Assembly: GCA_041393015.1 (NCBI GenBank)
Contig: JAWKKV010000011.1
Location: 36,752 to 100,751, forward strand
Source: JAGQYH01 sp041393015
Lineage (GTDB): Bacteria > Bacteroidota > Bacteroidia > Chitinophagales > JADIYW01
Direction of reading: 5' to 3'
DNA: 64,000 nt
A model generated the notes under the pieces. That model saw only the letters and a list, made by a program, of their open reading frames with translations, did no database searches and was not told where the DNA came from. The stretch's first letter is position 1. The number at the start of each line of letters is the position of its first letter. Below are positions 33,059 through 42,132 of this stretch, in pieces. The translations under genes and the position numbers were made by a program.

Positions 33059-33260
33059 ACCACAGATACTCAGATATCAAATTTATCTAGTTTTTAAAAG
33101 TTTATTCTTGCTTACTCAAATTAGATAAATCTAATGAATCTTATAGTTTATCGATTGCGCCTTGGCGCATAAGATTTTAATAAATAAGAAGCAATCGGTT
33201 TGACCTTTTTATTAACTCCTACTCATAAAACATCATCAAAAATATCTAAGCATCTGTGGT
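33059..33260. mobile_element. MITE-like element with 19-bp terminal inverted repeats
   Basis: The ends 33059-33077 (ACCACAGATACTCAGATAT) and 33242-33260 are inverted copies with only two mismatches. The 200-bp interior has no ORF but is full of palindromes: ATTAGAT-AA-ATCTAAT at 33120-33135, and ATCTTAT ... GCGCC-TT-GGCGC-ATAAGAT at about 33139-33177. Non-coding, structured and end-symmetrical, it fits a miniature inverted-repeat element. It accounts for most of the 32996-33300 gap. Confidence 0.6.
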
Positions 33261-33300
33261 TATAAAAGATATTAATGAAAAGTGTAAGCGTTATAATGAT

Positions 33301-33915
33301 TTATTTTTCGTCAAAGCCAAGCACTTGTTTTCTTAAAATATGAATGGGTGCTTTTCTATTATGATGTTTGTCTTCGAAGTCCTCAATCAATTTTATCTTA
33401 TTTATTCTATGAATTCTAAGTTCCTCACCAAGAATACTAGTCACCACCATATCTACTGTGCGCATTTTAGTTTCATGATCTAAAAAGTGGATATTATCTG
33501 CTTTCAAAAACAAATTAATGCTGCCATCTGATCGCTGTTTCAATACCTGATGCCAAGAAGTGGCATCGATAGTATGCTCTTCGAAATCGTTGTCATAAAC
33601 TTCAAATTTTAAATCCCAGTCCACTGGCAATTTTGCTGGATTGAACTCCCACGATTTTTTAGTTGGTGCAGCGGCAACTATTTTTTTGGTGACGGCAAGT
33701 AGATCTCTATCATTATTGGGAGATAGCGTTAGAAAATAGGGTTTATTTTTTCCATGTCCAATTTCCCAACCTAACCTTCCAAAGGATAAAACTAAATTAT
33801 CTAGGTTGTTCACTAAAAAAGAGTAATCACCTCGATTTTTATCTTTTATGGCTTCAATGATAGTGCTTTCGTTTGCCTCAAACCACTCCCAAAAACTTTC
33901 AATATTTTCTACCAT
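33301..33915 (-). CDS. conserved cytoplasmic protein of unknown function
   Basis: A 204-residue soluble protein starting VENIESFWEWFEANESTIIEAI. The middle contains LGWEIGHGKNKPYFLTLSPN and the later part WEFNPAKLPVDWDLKFEVYD. No signal, membrane segment or catalytic motif is obvious. I do not recognise the family; the FWxWF start and mixed alpha/beta character recall small Bacteroidota proteins of unknown role. It follows the lipoprotein gene at 33930 by 14 bp and may be cotranscribed with it. Confidence 0.65.
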   Translation of the reverse strand: MVENIESFWEWFEANESTIIEAIKDKNRGDYSFLVNNLDNLVLSFGRLGWEIGHGKNKPYFLTLSPNNDRDLLAVTKKIVAAAPTKKSWEFNPAKLPVDWDLKFEVYDNDFEEHTIDATSWHQVLKQRSDGSINLFLKADNIHFLDHETKMRTVDMVVTSILGEELRIHRINKIKLIEDFEDKHHNRKAPIHILRKQVLGFDEK

Positions 33916-33929
33916 TTGAATTAGATTGA

Positions 33930-34304
33930 TTAATCTTCAATAAAATTCAATGTTACGTTGGGATTGGTAGTGTCCACATCAATTTCGTAGGTATACTCTC
34001 CGTTTGACAATTTGGTTGCGCCAACATAGTCGATCGGCTGAAAAACAAACTCTTTACCGTCTATGGTTAAACTAACATAGGCATATTCATAAGCGAAATC
34101 AAATCGTTTGTACACACTAGTCAATCCATTACCCAAGTTCCCATACTCATTTTCTCCGCCACTGGTGTTTACAAAAAGGTCTTCAAAATCATAAGGGCTG
34201 GCATTGCTCACTCTTATCAATACATTTTTTTTGGGATTTAAAGGATCAATACATCCACTAAACAAGAGTAGTACACTCGATAAAATTAAAATATAGTTTT
34301 TCAT
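33930..34304 (-). CDS. small lipoprotein of unknown function
   Basis: A 124-residue protein with an SPII signal (SVLLLFSGC, Cys18). The mature part is beta-rich: NVLIRVSNASPYDFEDLFVNTSGGENEYGNL, then an AYVSLTIDGKEFVFQPIDYVG stretch. It looks like a small beta-sandwich lipoprotein, outer-membrane attached by inference. No function can be assigned. It lies downstream of pcaF on the same strand but 118 bp away. Confidence 0.65.
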   Translation of the reverse strand: MKNYILILSSVLLLFSGCIDPLNPKKNVLIRVSNASPYDFEDLFVNTSGGENEYGNLGNGLTSVYKRFDFAYEYAYVSLTIDGKEFVFQPIDYVGATKLSNGEYTYEIDVDTTNPNVTLNFIED

Positions 34305-34422
34305 AGGAAAGTTTTTTAAGTTTAGAATTATGCTTTTGAGGTCTTTAATCCCTCAATGTCATTTACAATATTACAGCAAAATTAATTCCAAAACACAAAA
34401 ATCTATACTCTTTTAAGAGTAT

Positions 34423-35637
34423 TTAAACCTTTTCTATAATGGTTGCATAACCTTGACCAACGCCTACACACATCGCCACCAACGCATATCTTTCATTTCT
34501 TTTGTGTAACTCAATGGCGGCTGTTTGTAATATTCTAGTGCCGGAAGCACCTAATGGGTGTCCTATAGCAATCGCTCCACCATTTGGATTAACTCGTGGA
34601 TCATTATCCTCAATATTTAAAAGTCTGGTACAAGCTAATGCTTGCGCTGAAAAGGCTTCATTAAACTCTATGATTCCAATATCCTTTAAAGTTAATCCAG
34701 CCTTTATTAAAGCTTTTTTAGAAGCGTCAACCGGGCCAATGCCCATATACTTTGGCTCAACGCCTACTACTTGTGACGCTACAATTCTCGCTTTTGGTGT
34801 AAGATCGTATTGTTTTAAAGCCGTTTCCGATGCAATTAACATAGCGGCCGCACCATCATTAATACCAGAGGCGTTGCCGGCTGTCACTGTTCCGCCATCA
34901 GATTCTTTCTTAAAATAGGTATTTAATGCCGCTAATTTTTCTAATGTCGTGTCTTCTCTGATAAACTCGTCTTCATTAAACCAAATAGACGGTTTTTTTC
35001 TTTGCACTAATTCAATTGGAAAGATTTCTTCCGCCAATCGACCTGAATTTTTTGCTTTTGCTGCTTTTTGTTGTGAATTATAGGCAAATAAATCTTGATC
35101 TTCTCTGCTTATTTTATAAAGTTCAGCTAAATTTTCTGCTGTATTTCCCATTGGATCAGTACCATACAATGCTTTCATTTTGGGATTAACAAATCGCCAG
35201 CCAAAACTACTGTCATGCATTTCTACATTCTTTCCAAAAGGTCTATCAGATTTAGAAATCACCCAGGGACCTCTTGTCATATGCTCAATACCACCAGAAA
35301 TAAAAAGATCGCCATCACCACTTTGTATCGCTCGTTTGGCATGCACAACAGCAGACATTCCAGAGGAACAAAGCCTATTGATGGTTTCGCCCGGCACAGA
35401 AAATGGTAAGCCGGCTAAAAGTGCCGCCATTCGCGCTACATTTCTGTTGTCTTCTCCTGCTTGGTTATGACAGCCTAAAATAACATCATCAATTTTATCA
35501 ATAGGTAATTTTGGATTTCTTTCAATCAAAGCTTTTATTGCCAGAGCAGCTAAATCATCTGTTCTAATGGAAGATAAACTTCCCGTATACTTGCCAAAGG
35601 CACTGCGCACTGCATCTACAATGTAAGCTTGGTTCAT
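34423..35637 (-). CDS. pcaF: beta-ketoadipyl-CoA thiolase
   Basis: A 404-residue thiolase. The acylated nucleophile is Cys90 in NRLCSSGMSAVV. NEAFSAQALA and GGAIAIGHPLGASG carry the substrate-side motifs, and the second catalytic cysteine lies in AMCVGVGQG. The segment CHNQAGEDNRNVARMAALLA is characteristic of the PcaF/PaaJ branch. The enzyme splits beta-ketoadipyl-CoA into succinyl-CoA and acetyl-CoA, the last step after PcaIJ at 18522. It is about 14.5 kb from the pca run and on the opposite strand, so it is regulated separately. It could also serve phenylacetate degradation, but no paa genes are in the window. Confidence 0.88.
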   Translation of the reverse strand: MNQAYIVDAVRSAFGKYTGSLSSIRTDDLAALAIKALIERNPKLPIDKIDDVILGCHNQAGEDNRNVARMAALLAGLPFSVPGETINRLCSSGMSAVVHAKRAIQSGDGDLFISGGIEHMTRGPWVISKSDRPFGKNVEMHDSSFGWRFVNPKMKALYGTDPMGNTAENLAELYKISREDQDLFAYNSQQKAAKAKNSGRLAEEIFPIELVQRKKPSIWFNEDEFIREDTTLEKLAALNTYFKKESDGGTVTAGNASGINDGAAAMLIASETALKQYDLTPKARIVASQVVGVEPKYMGIGPVDASKKALIKAGLTLKDIGIIEFNEAFSAQALACTRLLNIEDNDPRVNPNGGAIAIGHPLGASGTRILQTAAIELHKRNERYALVAMCVGVGQGYATIIEKV

Positions 35638-35700
35638 TGGTTAAAATTTAAAAAAATAAATGATAGTTTAAAAGATAAAAGTACAACTTGAAGTCGCCAA

Positions 35701-36465
35701 CTATTCATATTCTATAGTTACTTCATCTATATATAAAGTAGAGCCTACAGCCCCTTTGCCTTCATCAGCATTATCACTGGAAGCAAAATATATCACCACA
35801 TTGTCCGGTGATTCCGTTGTAAAATATTCTAGATTTAATTCAAAACGTTCATATTCATCCATCGTTACATTGGTCGAAAATCGCGCCCATGAAATAGTGT
35901 CCAATTCAGTGTATATGTCGTTACATTCATTGGTTTTTTGACGGCACTTTTGGGTATAGGCATATATCCCGCAAGAATCTCCTTGAACTGAAATGTATTT
36001 ATAATAGCCACTGACCTTTTTAATTCTTTTATTAAAAGGCTTACCAAATTTTAAAGAACTAATCGGATCATTTAATTCTGACGTAAAAGCTCCAATAGAC
36101 AGTGCTCCTCCGGCAATAGGAAGTAATTCAGACAAAGGTTCTTTTACCGCTCTTGTAGTTAATTTAGCCGCAAATCCTTCAGGATTGTATGCTTCATCAC
36201 CTGATACCCTTTCTACAGGAACGCCTCCTTCAAAAAGATCAAAGCCTTCATTGGGTGTCACCCAAAATACGGTAGGCTCCGGTACATAGTAGTCTCCAAC
36301 CTGCTTATATTTCCAATCATCGAAAGAAGTATTGGGGATGGTTGAAAAGCTTGGCGTTTCTGTGCGACACAATCTCACAGCAGGTTCACAAACTACCTCC
36401 GCTTCCTCACAACTTATCATTACTAGTAGCACTAGAAAAATAGATATCGTACTAAATTTTTTCAT
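35701..36465 (-). CDS. PCMD-domain lipoprotein
   Basis: A 254-residue SPII lipoprotein (LLVMISC, Cys19). After FDDWKYKQVGDYYVPEPTVFW it shows AAKLTTRAV, ISSLKFGKPFNKRIKKVSGYYKY, and ends with STLYIDEVTIEYE. These features match the putative carbohydrate metabolism domain (PCMD), a beta-sandwich common on Bacteroidota surface proteins. The gene is isolated, between pcaF and the EnvC-like gene. Ligand unknown. A TATCTTCC box lies 5 nt before its start codon, a degenerate -7 element. Confidence 0.75.
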   Translation of the reverse strand: MKKFSTISIFLVLLVMISCEEAEVVCEPAVRLCRTETPSFSTIPNTSFDDWKYKQVGDYYVPEPTVFWVTPNEGFDLFEGGVPVERVSGDEAYNPEGFAAKLTTRAVKEPLSELLPIAGGALSIGAFTSELNDPISSLKFGKPFNKRIKKVSGYYKYISVQGDSCGIYAYTQKCRQKTNECNDIYTELDTISWARFSTNVTMDEYERFELNLEYFTTESPDNVVIYFASSDNADEGKGAVGSTLYIDEVTIEYE

Positions 36466-36537
36466 GGAATGGAAGATAGTGAATTATCAATATTAAATCA
36501 AAGAAATTACAAATGAGACACTAAAATTAGAATTTAC

Positions 36538-37785
36538 TTAATTCTTGTAAATCCAAGCGGATGGATCTGTTTTTGTTCTTCCTTTCCAAATTTCAAGATG
36601 GACTTCTGTTACGCCATCTTCATCAGAAAAGGCAGTGCCAATAACCTGCTTGGTATCTACCATTGTGCCTTTCTCTACTTGCACCTTTCCTAATCCGGTG
36701 TAGACAGAAAAATAATCGCCATGTTTAATAATCACTGCATTTTTAAAAGTAGGGTTACTCATTACGGTAACCACCTCTCCTTTGAATACCGCTCGAACAG
36801 CTGCAGCATCACTGGTTCTAATATTAATACCGGTGTTGTTAATCTCGATATTTTTTAATTCTGGATGCGGATAAGTGCCATAGCTTCTTGAGATATAGCC
36901 TTCATTTACCGGCCAAGGCAATTTACCTTTATTGGCATAAAAATCCTTTGACAATTGGGCTAAAACCGGATCGGGCGTACTAGGCAAACCTCCAACTGTT
37001 TTGGGTTTTCTTGCCGCTTCTGCCGCAGCAATTTCTCTTTCTATTATTATCTTGATTTCTCTATCAAGTTTCGCTCGCTCTGCTGCTTTTTTCTTTATAT
37101 CGTTTTGATACTTTTTCTCATCTTTTCTGAGTTCTGCAATAACATTATTGATGGATTGCTTTTCATTGTCTAAACTCGCTAATTGAAGTTTTTCCTCCGC
37201 CAATATCACAATCTTCTCTTCCTTCATTTTTTCCAGCTCAGCAATTTTATCTTTTACTAACTGACTGGCTCTCTCAATTTCTCTAGCTTGTTCCTTTCTT
37301 TTTGAGCTTATTTTTTTGATATAATTCAATCTCCGAACAGCTTGATTAAAGCTTTCTGCTCCTAATACAAATAAAAACTTCTGACTAGATTTTTGATATT
37401 TGTAAGAATTCACGATTGATTCAGCATAGTTGGCTTTAAGCTTATCCAATTGATTTTTTAACTCTGCTACTTCTGCTTTATTAGAAACAATTTGCCTATC
37501 TATCAGCTTTGTTTCCGTATTCAAACTAGTAATCAAAGACTCTCTTAACGAGATTTTTCTTTTGAGCGCCGTTAGGTCACTGATATTAGTGTTAACGCTC
37601 TTTTTGGTATTGTTTAATAACCGTTCTGTATATCTTATTTCTTCTAAGATCTTTGCTCGTTTATTTTCCAAAGCCGTTTTGTCTTGGGCTATCACTGGAG
37701 AAAACGTAAAAAAAATAAAGAAAAGAATTAGAGAAGTTCTAACGTAGGAACTGAAGTGGTATAAATTTATATTTCTCATTGACAT
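36538..37785 (-). CDS. EnvC-like murein hydrolase activator (degenerate LytM domain)
   Basis: A 415-residue exported protein with a signal peptide ending FSPVIAQ. Long coiled coils at about residues 36-120 and 165-255 precede a C-terminal LytM/M23 fold at about 300-415 (GYISRSYGTYPHPEL, AVFKGEVVTVM, AVIIKHGDYFSVYTGLG). Zinc ligands are lost: the H-x3-D position reads NNTGIN and the terminal HxH reads EVH. As for E. coli EnvC, such a domain should not cut peptidoglycan but activate amidases during cell division. The gene overlaps the DUF4292 gene by 47 bp at the start chosen; an ATG at 37779 is also possible. Confidence 0.85.
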   Translation of the reverse strand: MSMRNINLYHFSSYVRTSLILFFIFFTFSPVIAQDKTALENKRAKILEEIRYTERLLNNTKKSVNTNISDLTALKRKISLRESLITSLNTETKLIDRQIVSNKAEVAELKNQLDKLKANYAESIVNSYKYQKSSQKFLFVLGAESFNQAVRRLNYIKKISSKRKEQAREIERASQLVKDKIAELEKMKEEKIVILAEEKLQLASLDNEKQSINNVIAELRKDEKKYQNDIKKKAAERAKLDREIKIIIEREIAAAEAARKPKTVGGLPSTPDPVLAQLSKDFYANKGKLPWPVNEGYISRSYGTYPHPELKNIEINNTGINIRTSDAAAVRAVFKGEVVTVMSNPTFKNAVIIKHGDYFSVYTGLGKVQVEKGTMVDTKQVIGTAFSDEDGVTEVHLEIWKGRTKTDPSAWIYKN

Positions 37786-38533
37786 AGAATGGATAGTCTA
37801 ACTTTTCATCTAAAACTACTTTTTGCGATGTAGCCTCAATATTTAAGTAATTACTGCCGCTTTTTATGCTATAAGTCCTCTTATTGGGCCAATTTTTATT
37901 ATCAATTTTCTGATAATCAGTCAAAGTTACATCTAGGCTTCTTGATTGTAAAAGACTAGTTATCAAATAATGTTGAATACTTAGAGATTTACGGTCTAAT
38001 TCTGCCTTAGCGATATAATCATCATCTTCCATGCCAAGTAGCACAACATCTCCTTTTAAACGCACATCAGGCCTTTTATCTTGTATCGGGAGTAATTTTC
38101 CTAAAAAAAGATCTTCTATCTCATCAAAGGTTAATGGCACTTGACTTAAGTTTTCCAAGTTAGCATATGTGCCATAATAGTATTCCTTCTCTAATTTATT
38201 AATGATTTTGACACTATCTTGGGTAAATAGTGCTCTTATGCCTTCAAATCCAAAAATGCTAAACGACATCCAGATTTGTTCATCATTCTTCCAACGCATG
38301 TCGGCGTTAAATGATTTGGTATCGCCATTTAGATCGGCTTTAATTTTAAAGCGAGCTTTTAATTCATCAAATTGCAAGTGCAAAGTGTCCATTACCCCAA
38401 CAATGTCTTTTGCCTTTAGATTTTCGTAATTACTGGACTCAATAGTTTTTCTGTTACAGGAACTAATCGCAACTGTAAAAAGCAAAATTAGAATTGCTCT
38501 ATTTATAGTTATTAAATTTTGATTGAATGGCAT
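37739..38533 (-). CDS. DUF4292 lipoprotein
   Basis: A 264-residue SPII lipoprotein (FTVAISSC, about Cys26). The fold is LolB/LolA-like by pattern: FDELKARFKIKADLNGDTKSF, MSFSIFGFEGIRALFTQDSVKIINK, then beta strands to KFIPLQFL. DUF4292 proteins are regularly encoded beside TPR and EnvC-like genes in Bacteroidota, as here. An envelope lipoprotein-handling role is inferred, not shown. It lies 2 bp after the TPR gene. Confidence 0.85.
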   Translation of the reverse strand: MPFNQNLITINRAILILLFTVAISSCNRKTIESSNYENLKAKDIVGVMDTLHLQFDELKARFKIKADLNGDTKSFNADMRWKNDEQIWMSFSIFGFEGIRALFTQDSVKIINKLEKEYYYGTYANLENLSQVPLTFDEIEDLFLGKLLPIQDKRPDVRLKGDVVLLGMEDDDYIAKAELDRKSLSIQHYLITSLLQSRSLDVTLTDYQKIDNKNWPNKRTYSIKSGSNYLNIEATSQKVVLDEKLDYPFYVNEKYKFIPLQFLR

Positions 38534-38535
38534 GA

Positions 38536-40290
38536 TTACTCGATCAATGCTTTAGTTTTAATCTTCTTCTCTAGAATTTCCTTGTCACCTCCGGCTTCTA
38601 ATGCCTTTTGCCAATTTTCTAAAGCTGCTTCTTTCTCTCCTAATTTAAAAAGGATATCTCCGTAATGTTCTAATAAAACAGGTCTTTCTTCTCCTTCTTT
38701 CGACATATTAGCAATGGCTTTTTCCATCCATTCTTTGGCCATTTCATATTTTCCTTCAGAATATAATATCCATGCATAAGTATCTAAAAAGGAAGAATTG
38801 TTTTCTACCAACATGTTAGACCTTTTACTCATTTTCTCTGCTTTTTCTAACTGATCATTTCTGAGTGAGAGAAAATAAGCATAATTGTTTAGCGTAAAAG
38901 CATCATTAGGATTAATAACTAAAACCTCGTCAAAGCAGCTATCTGATTTTATATAGTTGCCTAATTCATTATAAGCATTTCCTAAGGCAGATAGAATTTG
39001 AGCGACTGCTTCCGGGTTTGGAATATCCGTTTTTAGCGCCGCTTCATATTTTTCAGTAGCGCATTTGTAATCTTTCAATTGATCGCATGCTGCACCAGAA
39101 TAAAATAAAGGTGTTGCTTCATTAGGGAATTTTTCTGCTCCCTTATTCGCAAATTCTAATAAAGACTGATAATCATTTTCTCTTATAAAAAGATCGAATA
39201 GCTGTAACCAAACGGTAATTGGACTTTCTTCAAAAGCAGCTGCCTTTTTATACGCTTCTATGGCTTCTTCTTTTCTATTGATGTTATATAAAACATCCGC
39301 ATAGGCAGTAGCCGCTTTGGCATCATCAGGATGTGTTTTCTTTATCATTTCTGCCATTTGCAATACTTCTTCGGCCATTTCCGGCTTCGCAGCAACTTCT
39401 TCTATGTATGGAATAAACATAAAAATCTTAGTATTGATATCGAGTGTTTTACTTTCAAAAACCTTTCTAATGGCTTCATTGTATTCAGCATCATTACCCG
39501 TTTTTCTTTGAATTTCAGCAATTGCCAATAACGCTTGTGGCTGATCTGGATCTCTCTCTAACAATAACTCATAGGCTTCTTGTGCCTTTTTATGCATATC
39601 ATTAGCTTCATAAATCTCCGCCATTAAGATGTAGTAATTATCATTATCAGGATACTCATCAATTAATTTCTTGATCTCTAATGCGGCTTTGTCAATTTTA
39701 CCTAGCTTGATATATAGCGATTGTTTTTGCAGGCTTAACGGCTCCGAAATGCCTTGCATTTTTTCAATTTTATCGTACACTTCTATGGCCTCATCAGGTT
39801 TATCGGCTTTAGCGTACATATAGGCGACATCTTGATAATACTCCGTTAATTCGGGCATTTCATCAATAATGGCTTGATAAGCTTTTGCGGCACCTAAATA
39901 ATCTCCTCGATGCGCTTTTGCTTCGGCATAGTAAATATGATACCATTCATTTTTAGGATTTAACTTGATGGCTTTTGCAGCAAATTGTTCCGCTTCATCT
40001 AAATTGTTATTCTCGTAAGCCAGTCTGCTTAACTCGTAATAGGCTGCGTGATTGTTGGGATCTAACTTAAGAACGGCATTGAAAAGCCCTGCGGCATCTT
40101 CAACATTTCCAAGCATTTTTTCGTTGACAGCTTCAATGTATAGGTTTTGTATTTGAAGTTCCTTTTTATCAATTTTATAGATGTAATCGTCATCTTTAAC
40201 AATTGTTCCTTTACCCTTCTTTTGTGCTAATACATCGGTATGAAGTATTACACTTAGTAAAACAAATCCTATCAACCATTTTTTTGTCAT
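38536..40290 (-). CDS. periplasmic tetratricopeptide-repeat protein
   Basis: A 584-residue protein with an SPI signal (TKKWLIGFVLLSVILHTDVLAQ) followed by tandem TPR units over most of its length. Examples are AAGLFNAVLKLDPNNHAAYYEL, DEAEQFAAKAIKLNPKNEWY, AQEAYELLLERDPDQPQALL and YKEKYEAAL-type helices. It is probably a scaffold in the envelope. The ATG at 40290 is chosen because it opens the signal peptide and lies one base after the stop of the nucleotidyltransferase gene. Confidence 0.85.
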   Translation of the reverse strand: MTKKWLIGFVLLSVILHTDVLAQKKGKGTIVKDDDYIYKIDKKELQIQNLYIEAVNEKMLGNVEDAAGLFNAVLKLDPNNHAAYYELSRLAYENNNLDEAEQFAAKAIKLNPKNEWYHIYYAEAKAHRGDYLGAAKAYQAIIDEMPELTEYYQDVAYMYAKADKPDEAIEVYDKIEKMQGISEPLSLQKQSLYIKLGKIDKAALEIKKLIDEYPDNDNYYILMAEIYEANDMHKKAQEAYELLLERDPDQPQALLAIAEIQRKTGNDAEYNEAIRKVFESKTLDINTKIFMFIPYIEEVAAKPEMAEEVLQMAEMIKKTHPDDAKAATAYADVLYNINRKEEAIEAYKKAAAFEESPITVWLQLFDLFIRENDYQSLLEFANKGAEKFPNEATPLFYSGAACDQLKDYKCATEKYEAALKTDIPNPEAVAQILSALGNAYNELGNYIKSDSCFDEVLVINPNDAFTLNNYAYFLSLRNDQLEKAEKMSKRSNMLVENNSSFLDTYAWILYSEGKYEMAKEWMEKAIANMSKEGEERPVLLEHYGDILFKLGEKEAALENWQKALEAGGDKEILEKKIKTKALIE

Positions 40291-40291
40291 A

Positions 40292-41299
40292 TTAACTTTT
40301 GTATTCACAATAATCGCCAATGCTTAGGTCTTCAGGCGATCCACTGTATTTAACAAAATTACCTAGCATTGAGTTCTTAATAACCTTGTTCTCAATTTCA
40401 GTATTCAATTGTATGATGCTATTAGCAATAATGCAACTTTTAACCACTGAATTATCACCGATAGATACATGTGGGCCAACCACTGAATTTTCTACTACAA
40501 CATTTTTGCCAATAAAACACGGTGGAATTATGACACTATGATTTAAAGTCGCCGATGCATCCACTAAATCCTGATCTTTGATAAACTCTAAAACTCTTTG
40601 GTTAGTATAAACCGTGGCGTCCTTATTACCGCAATCCAACCATTCTGCCACTTCTCCAGGATAAAACTTTGCGCCTTTTTGCTTCATGTTTTCCATGGCG
40701 TTTGTCAATTGATATTCACCTTTTTCTTTAAGGTCGTTATCAATTAAATATTCCATTTCTGAGCGAAGTAACGCACCATCTTTAAAGTAATATATACCAA
40801 TGATAGCAAGGTCTGAGACAAATTCAGTTGGTTTCTCTACAAAGTCCGTAATATGGTTATCGTCTGCTAATTTCACTACTCCAAAAGCAGAAGGATCTGC
40901 CACTTTTTGGACGAAAATCATTCCATCTTGTTCTTCGTTGATTCGATCTTTTCCTTTAAATAAAGTGTCAGCGAAAGCAACGATTACTTTACCGTCTAAT
41001 AAGGTCTTAGCGCATAAGATAGCGTGAGCTGTTCCCAACTTTTCTTTCTGATAAAAGATGTGACCTTGGGCCCCTAATCTTTTAGCTATTTTTAACAGAT
41101 TGTCTTCTACTTCTTTTCCAAAATCTTCTCCAATAATAAATCCAATTGACTCAACTTTTTCTTCAGATAGATTTACAATGTCTTCAACTAATCGTTCAAC
41201 AATAGGTTTTCCTGCGACAGGAATAAGCGGTTTAGGGGTAGTAATAGAGTGTGGCCGAATTCTTGTTCCACGTCCGGCCATAGGTATAATAATATTCAT
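40292..41299 (-). CDS. sugar-phosphate nucleotidyltransferase with left-handed beta-helix
   Basis: A 335-residue NTP transferase. The N-terminal motif IIPMAGRGTRIRPHSITTPKPLIPVAG (quoted in parts: AGRGTRIRP and TPKPLIPVAG) is that of glucose-1-phosphate thymidylyl/uridylyl transferases. VEKPTEF and WLDCGNKDA support it. The C-terminal part (about 255-335) has hexapeptide-like turns (IGKNVVVENSVVGPHVSIGDNS region). It activates a sugar-1-phosphate for envelope polysaccharide synthesis; the specific sugar is not readable. It begins a co-directional set with the TPR, DUF4292 and EnvC-like genes. Confidence 0.88.
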   Translation of the reverse strand: MNIIIPMAGRGTRIRPHSITTPKPLIPVAGKPIVERLVEDIVNLSEEKVESIGFIIGEDFGKEVEDNLLKIAKRLGAQGHIFYQKEKLGTAHAILCAKTLLDGKVIVAFADTLFKGKDRINEEQDGMIFVQKVADPSAFGVVKLADDNHITDFVEKPTEFVSDLAIIGIYYFKDGALLRSEMEYLIDNDLKEKGEYQLTNAMENMKQKGAKFYPGEVAEWLDCGNKDATVYTNQRVLEFIKDQDLVDASATLNHSVIIPPCFIGKNVVVENSVVGPHVSIGDNSVVKSCIIANSIIQLNTEIENKVIKNSMLGNFVKYSGSPEDLSIGDYCEYKS

Positions 41300-41374
41300 A
41301 TTTCAGTTAATACTTTAATGATTCAATGTTCTGGAAAACATCAATTTTGATACATTCCAACATTTTAGGCTTGC

Positions 41375-41809
41375 TTATTTAACGCCTGTGTGACCAAATC
41401 CTCCTTCACCTCTTTCGGTTTCAGATAGTTCATCTACTTCTTCAAACGTTACTTTTTCGTATTTGTTAATAATCATTTGCGCGATTCTTTCTCCATGATG
41501 AACTTGTGCCGTTTCATTTGACAGATTGATCAAAATAATCTTGATTTCTCCTCTGTAATCAGAATCGATTGTGCCGGGCGTATTGAGTAGTCCAATACCT
41601 TTCTTTATGGCTAAGCCACTTCTAGGTCTAATTTGTGCTTCATATCCTTTTGGAAGTTCTATAAATAAACCTGTTGGAATAAGTGCTCTTTGTAATGGTT
41701 TTAAAGATACTGGTTCTGATAAGGAAGCTCTTAGATCTAAGCCGGCTGACCCTTCCGTTTCGTAGGCAGGTAATTGATTATCAGACTCGTTAATGATTTT
41801 AACTTTCAT
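41375..41809 (-). CDS. dut: dUTP diphosphatase
   Basis: A 144-residue trimeric-type dUTPase with its conserved motifs in order: AGLDLRA, PRSGLAIKKGIGLL, NTPGTIDSDYRGEI, GERIAQMII and RGEGGFGHTG. It hydrolyses dUTP to dUMP and pyrophosphate, preventing uracil incorporation and feeding dTMP synthesis. It lies 75 bp upstream of the nucleotidyltransferase gene on the same strand. Confidence 0.95.
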   Translation of the reverse strand: MKVKIINESDNQLPAYETEGSAGLDLRASLSEPVSLKPLQRALIPTGLFIELPKGYEAQIRPRSGLAIKKGIGLLNTPGTIDSDYRGEIKIILINLSNETAQVHHGERIAQMIINKYEKVTFEEVDELSETERGEGGFGHTGVK

Positions 41810-42132
41810 AGTAATTGTTTAGCATTGAGATATAGGCAATAAAAAAAAGAGTAGTTTCTCTGTCATCTAATTCTAACTTTATATCTCTTTTTTTATTTGA
41901 ACGGCTAAAGATAAAATAATTCTAAGTGTTAATTTCATCTAGCCTAAATTTTAGAAAAGATATTAAGGTTTTTTAGGGCAAACGTTTAAAGAAGAAGGAT
42001 ACACATCTTTATCTGCATTAAAATTTGTTAGTCAATTAGCTAGTTAAAAATAGTTTATACTCAATTTGTGGCAAAAAGTTTGTAAAGTATTTCTATTGAA
42101 TATCTTAATTTGTATAAATATTAAAACGAAGA
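41810..42132. other. AT-rich divergent intergenic region
   Basis: A 323-bp gap between the divergent dut and cytochrome-MORN genes. It is very AT-rich and must hold both promoters. Partial -7-like sequences are present near 42109-42120 (TTTGTATAAATA) but none is an exact TAnnTTTG at a convincing distance. I see no ORF, RNA gene or repeat in it. Confidence 0.5.

Noticed and set aside
34502..34918. 138-codon frame opposite pcaF
   Set aside because: Fully antisense to a thiolase with clear catalytic motifs, and with composition expected of a shadow frame.
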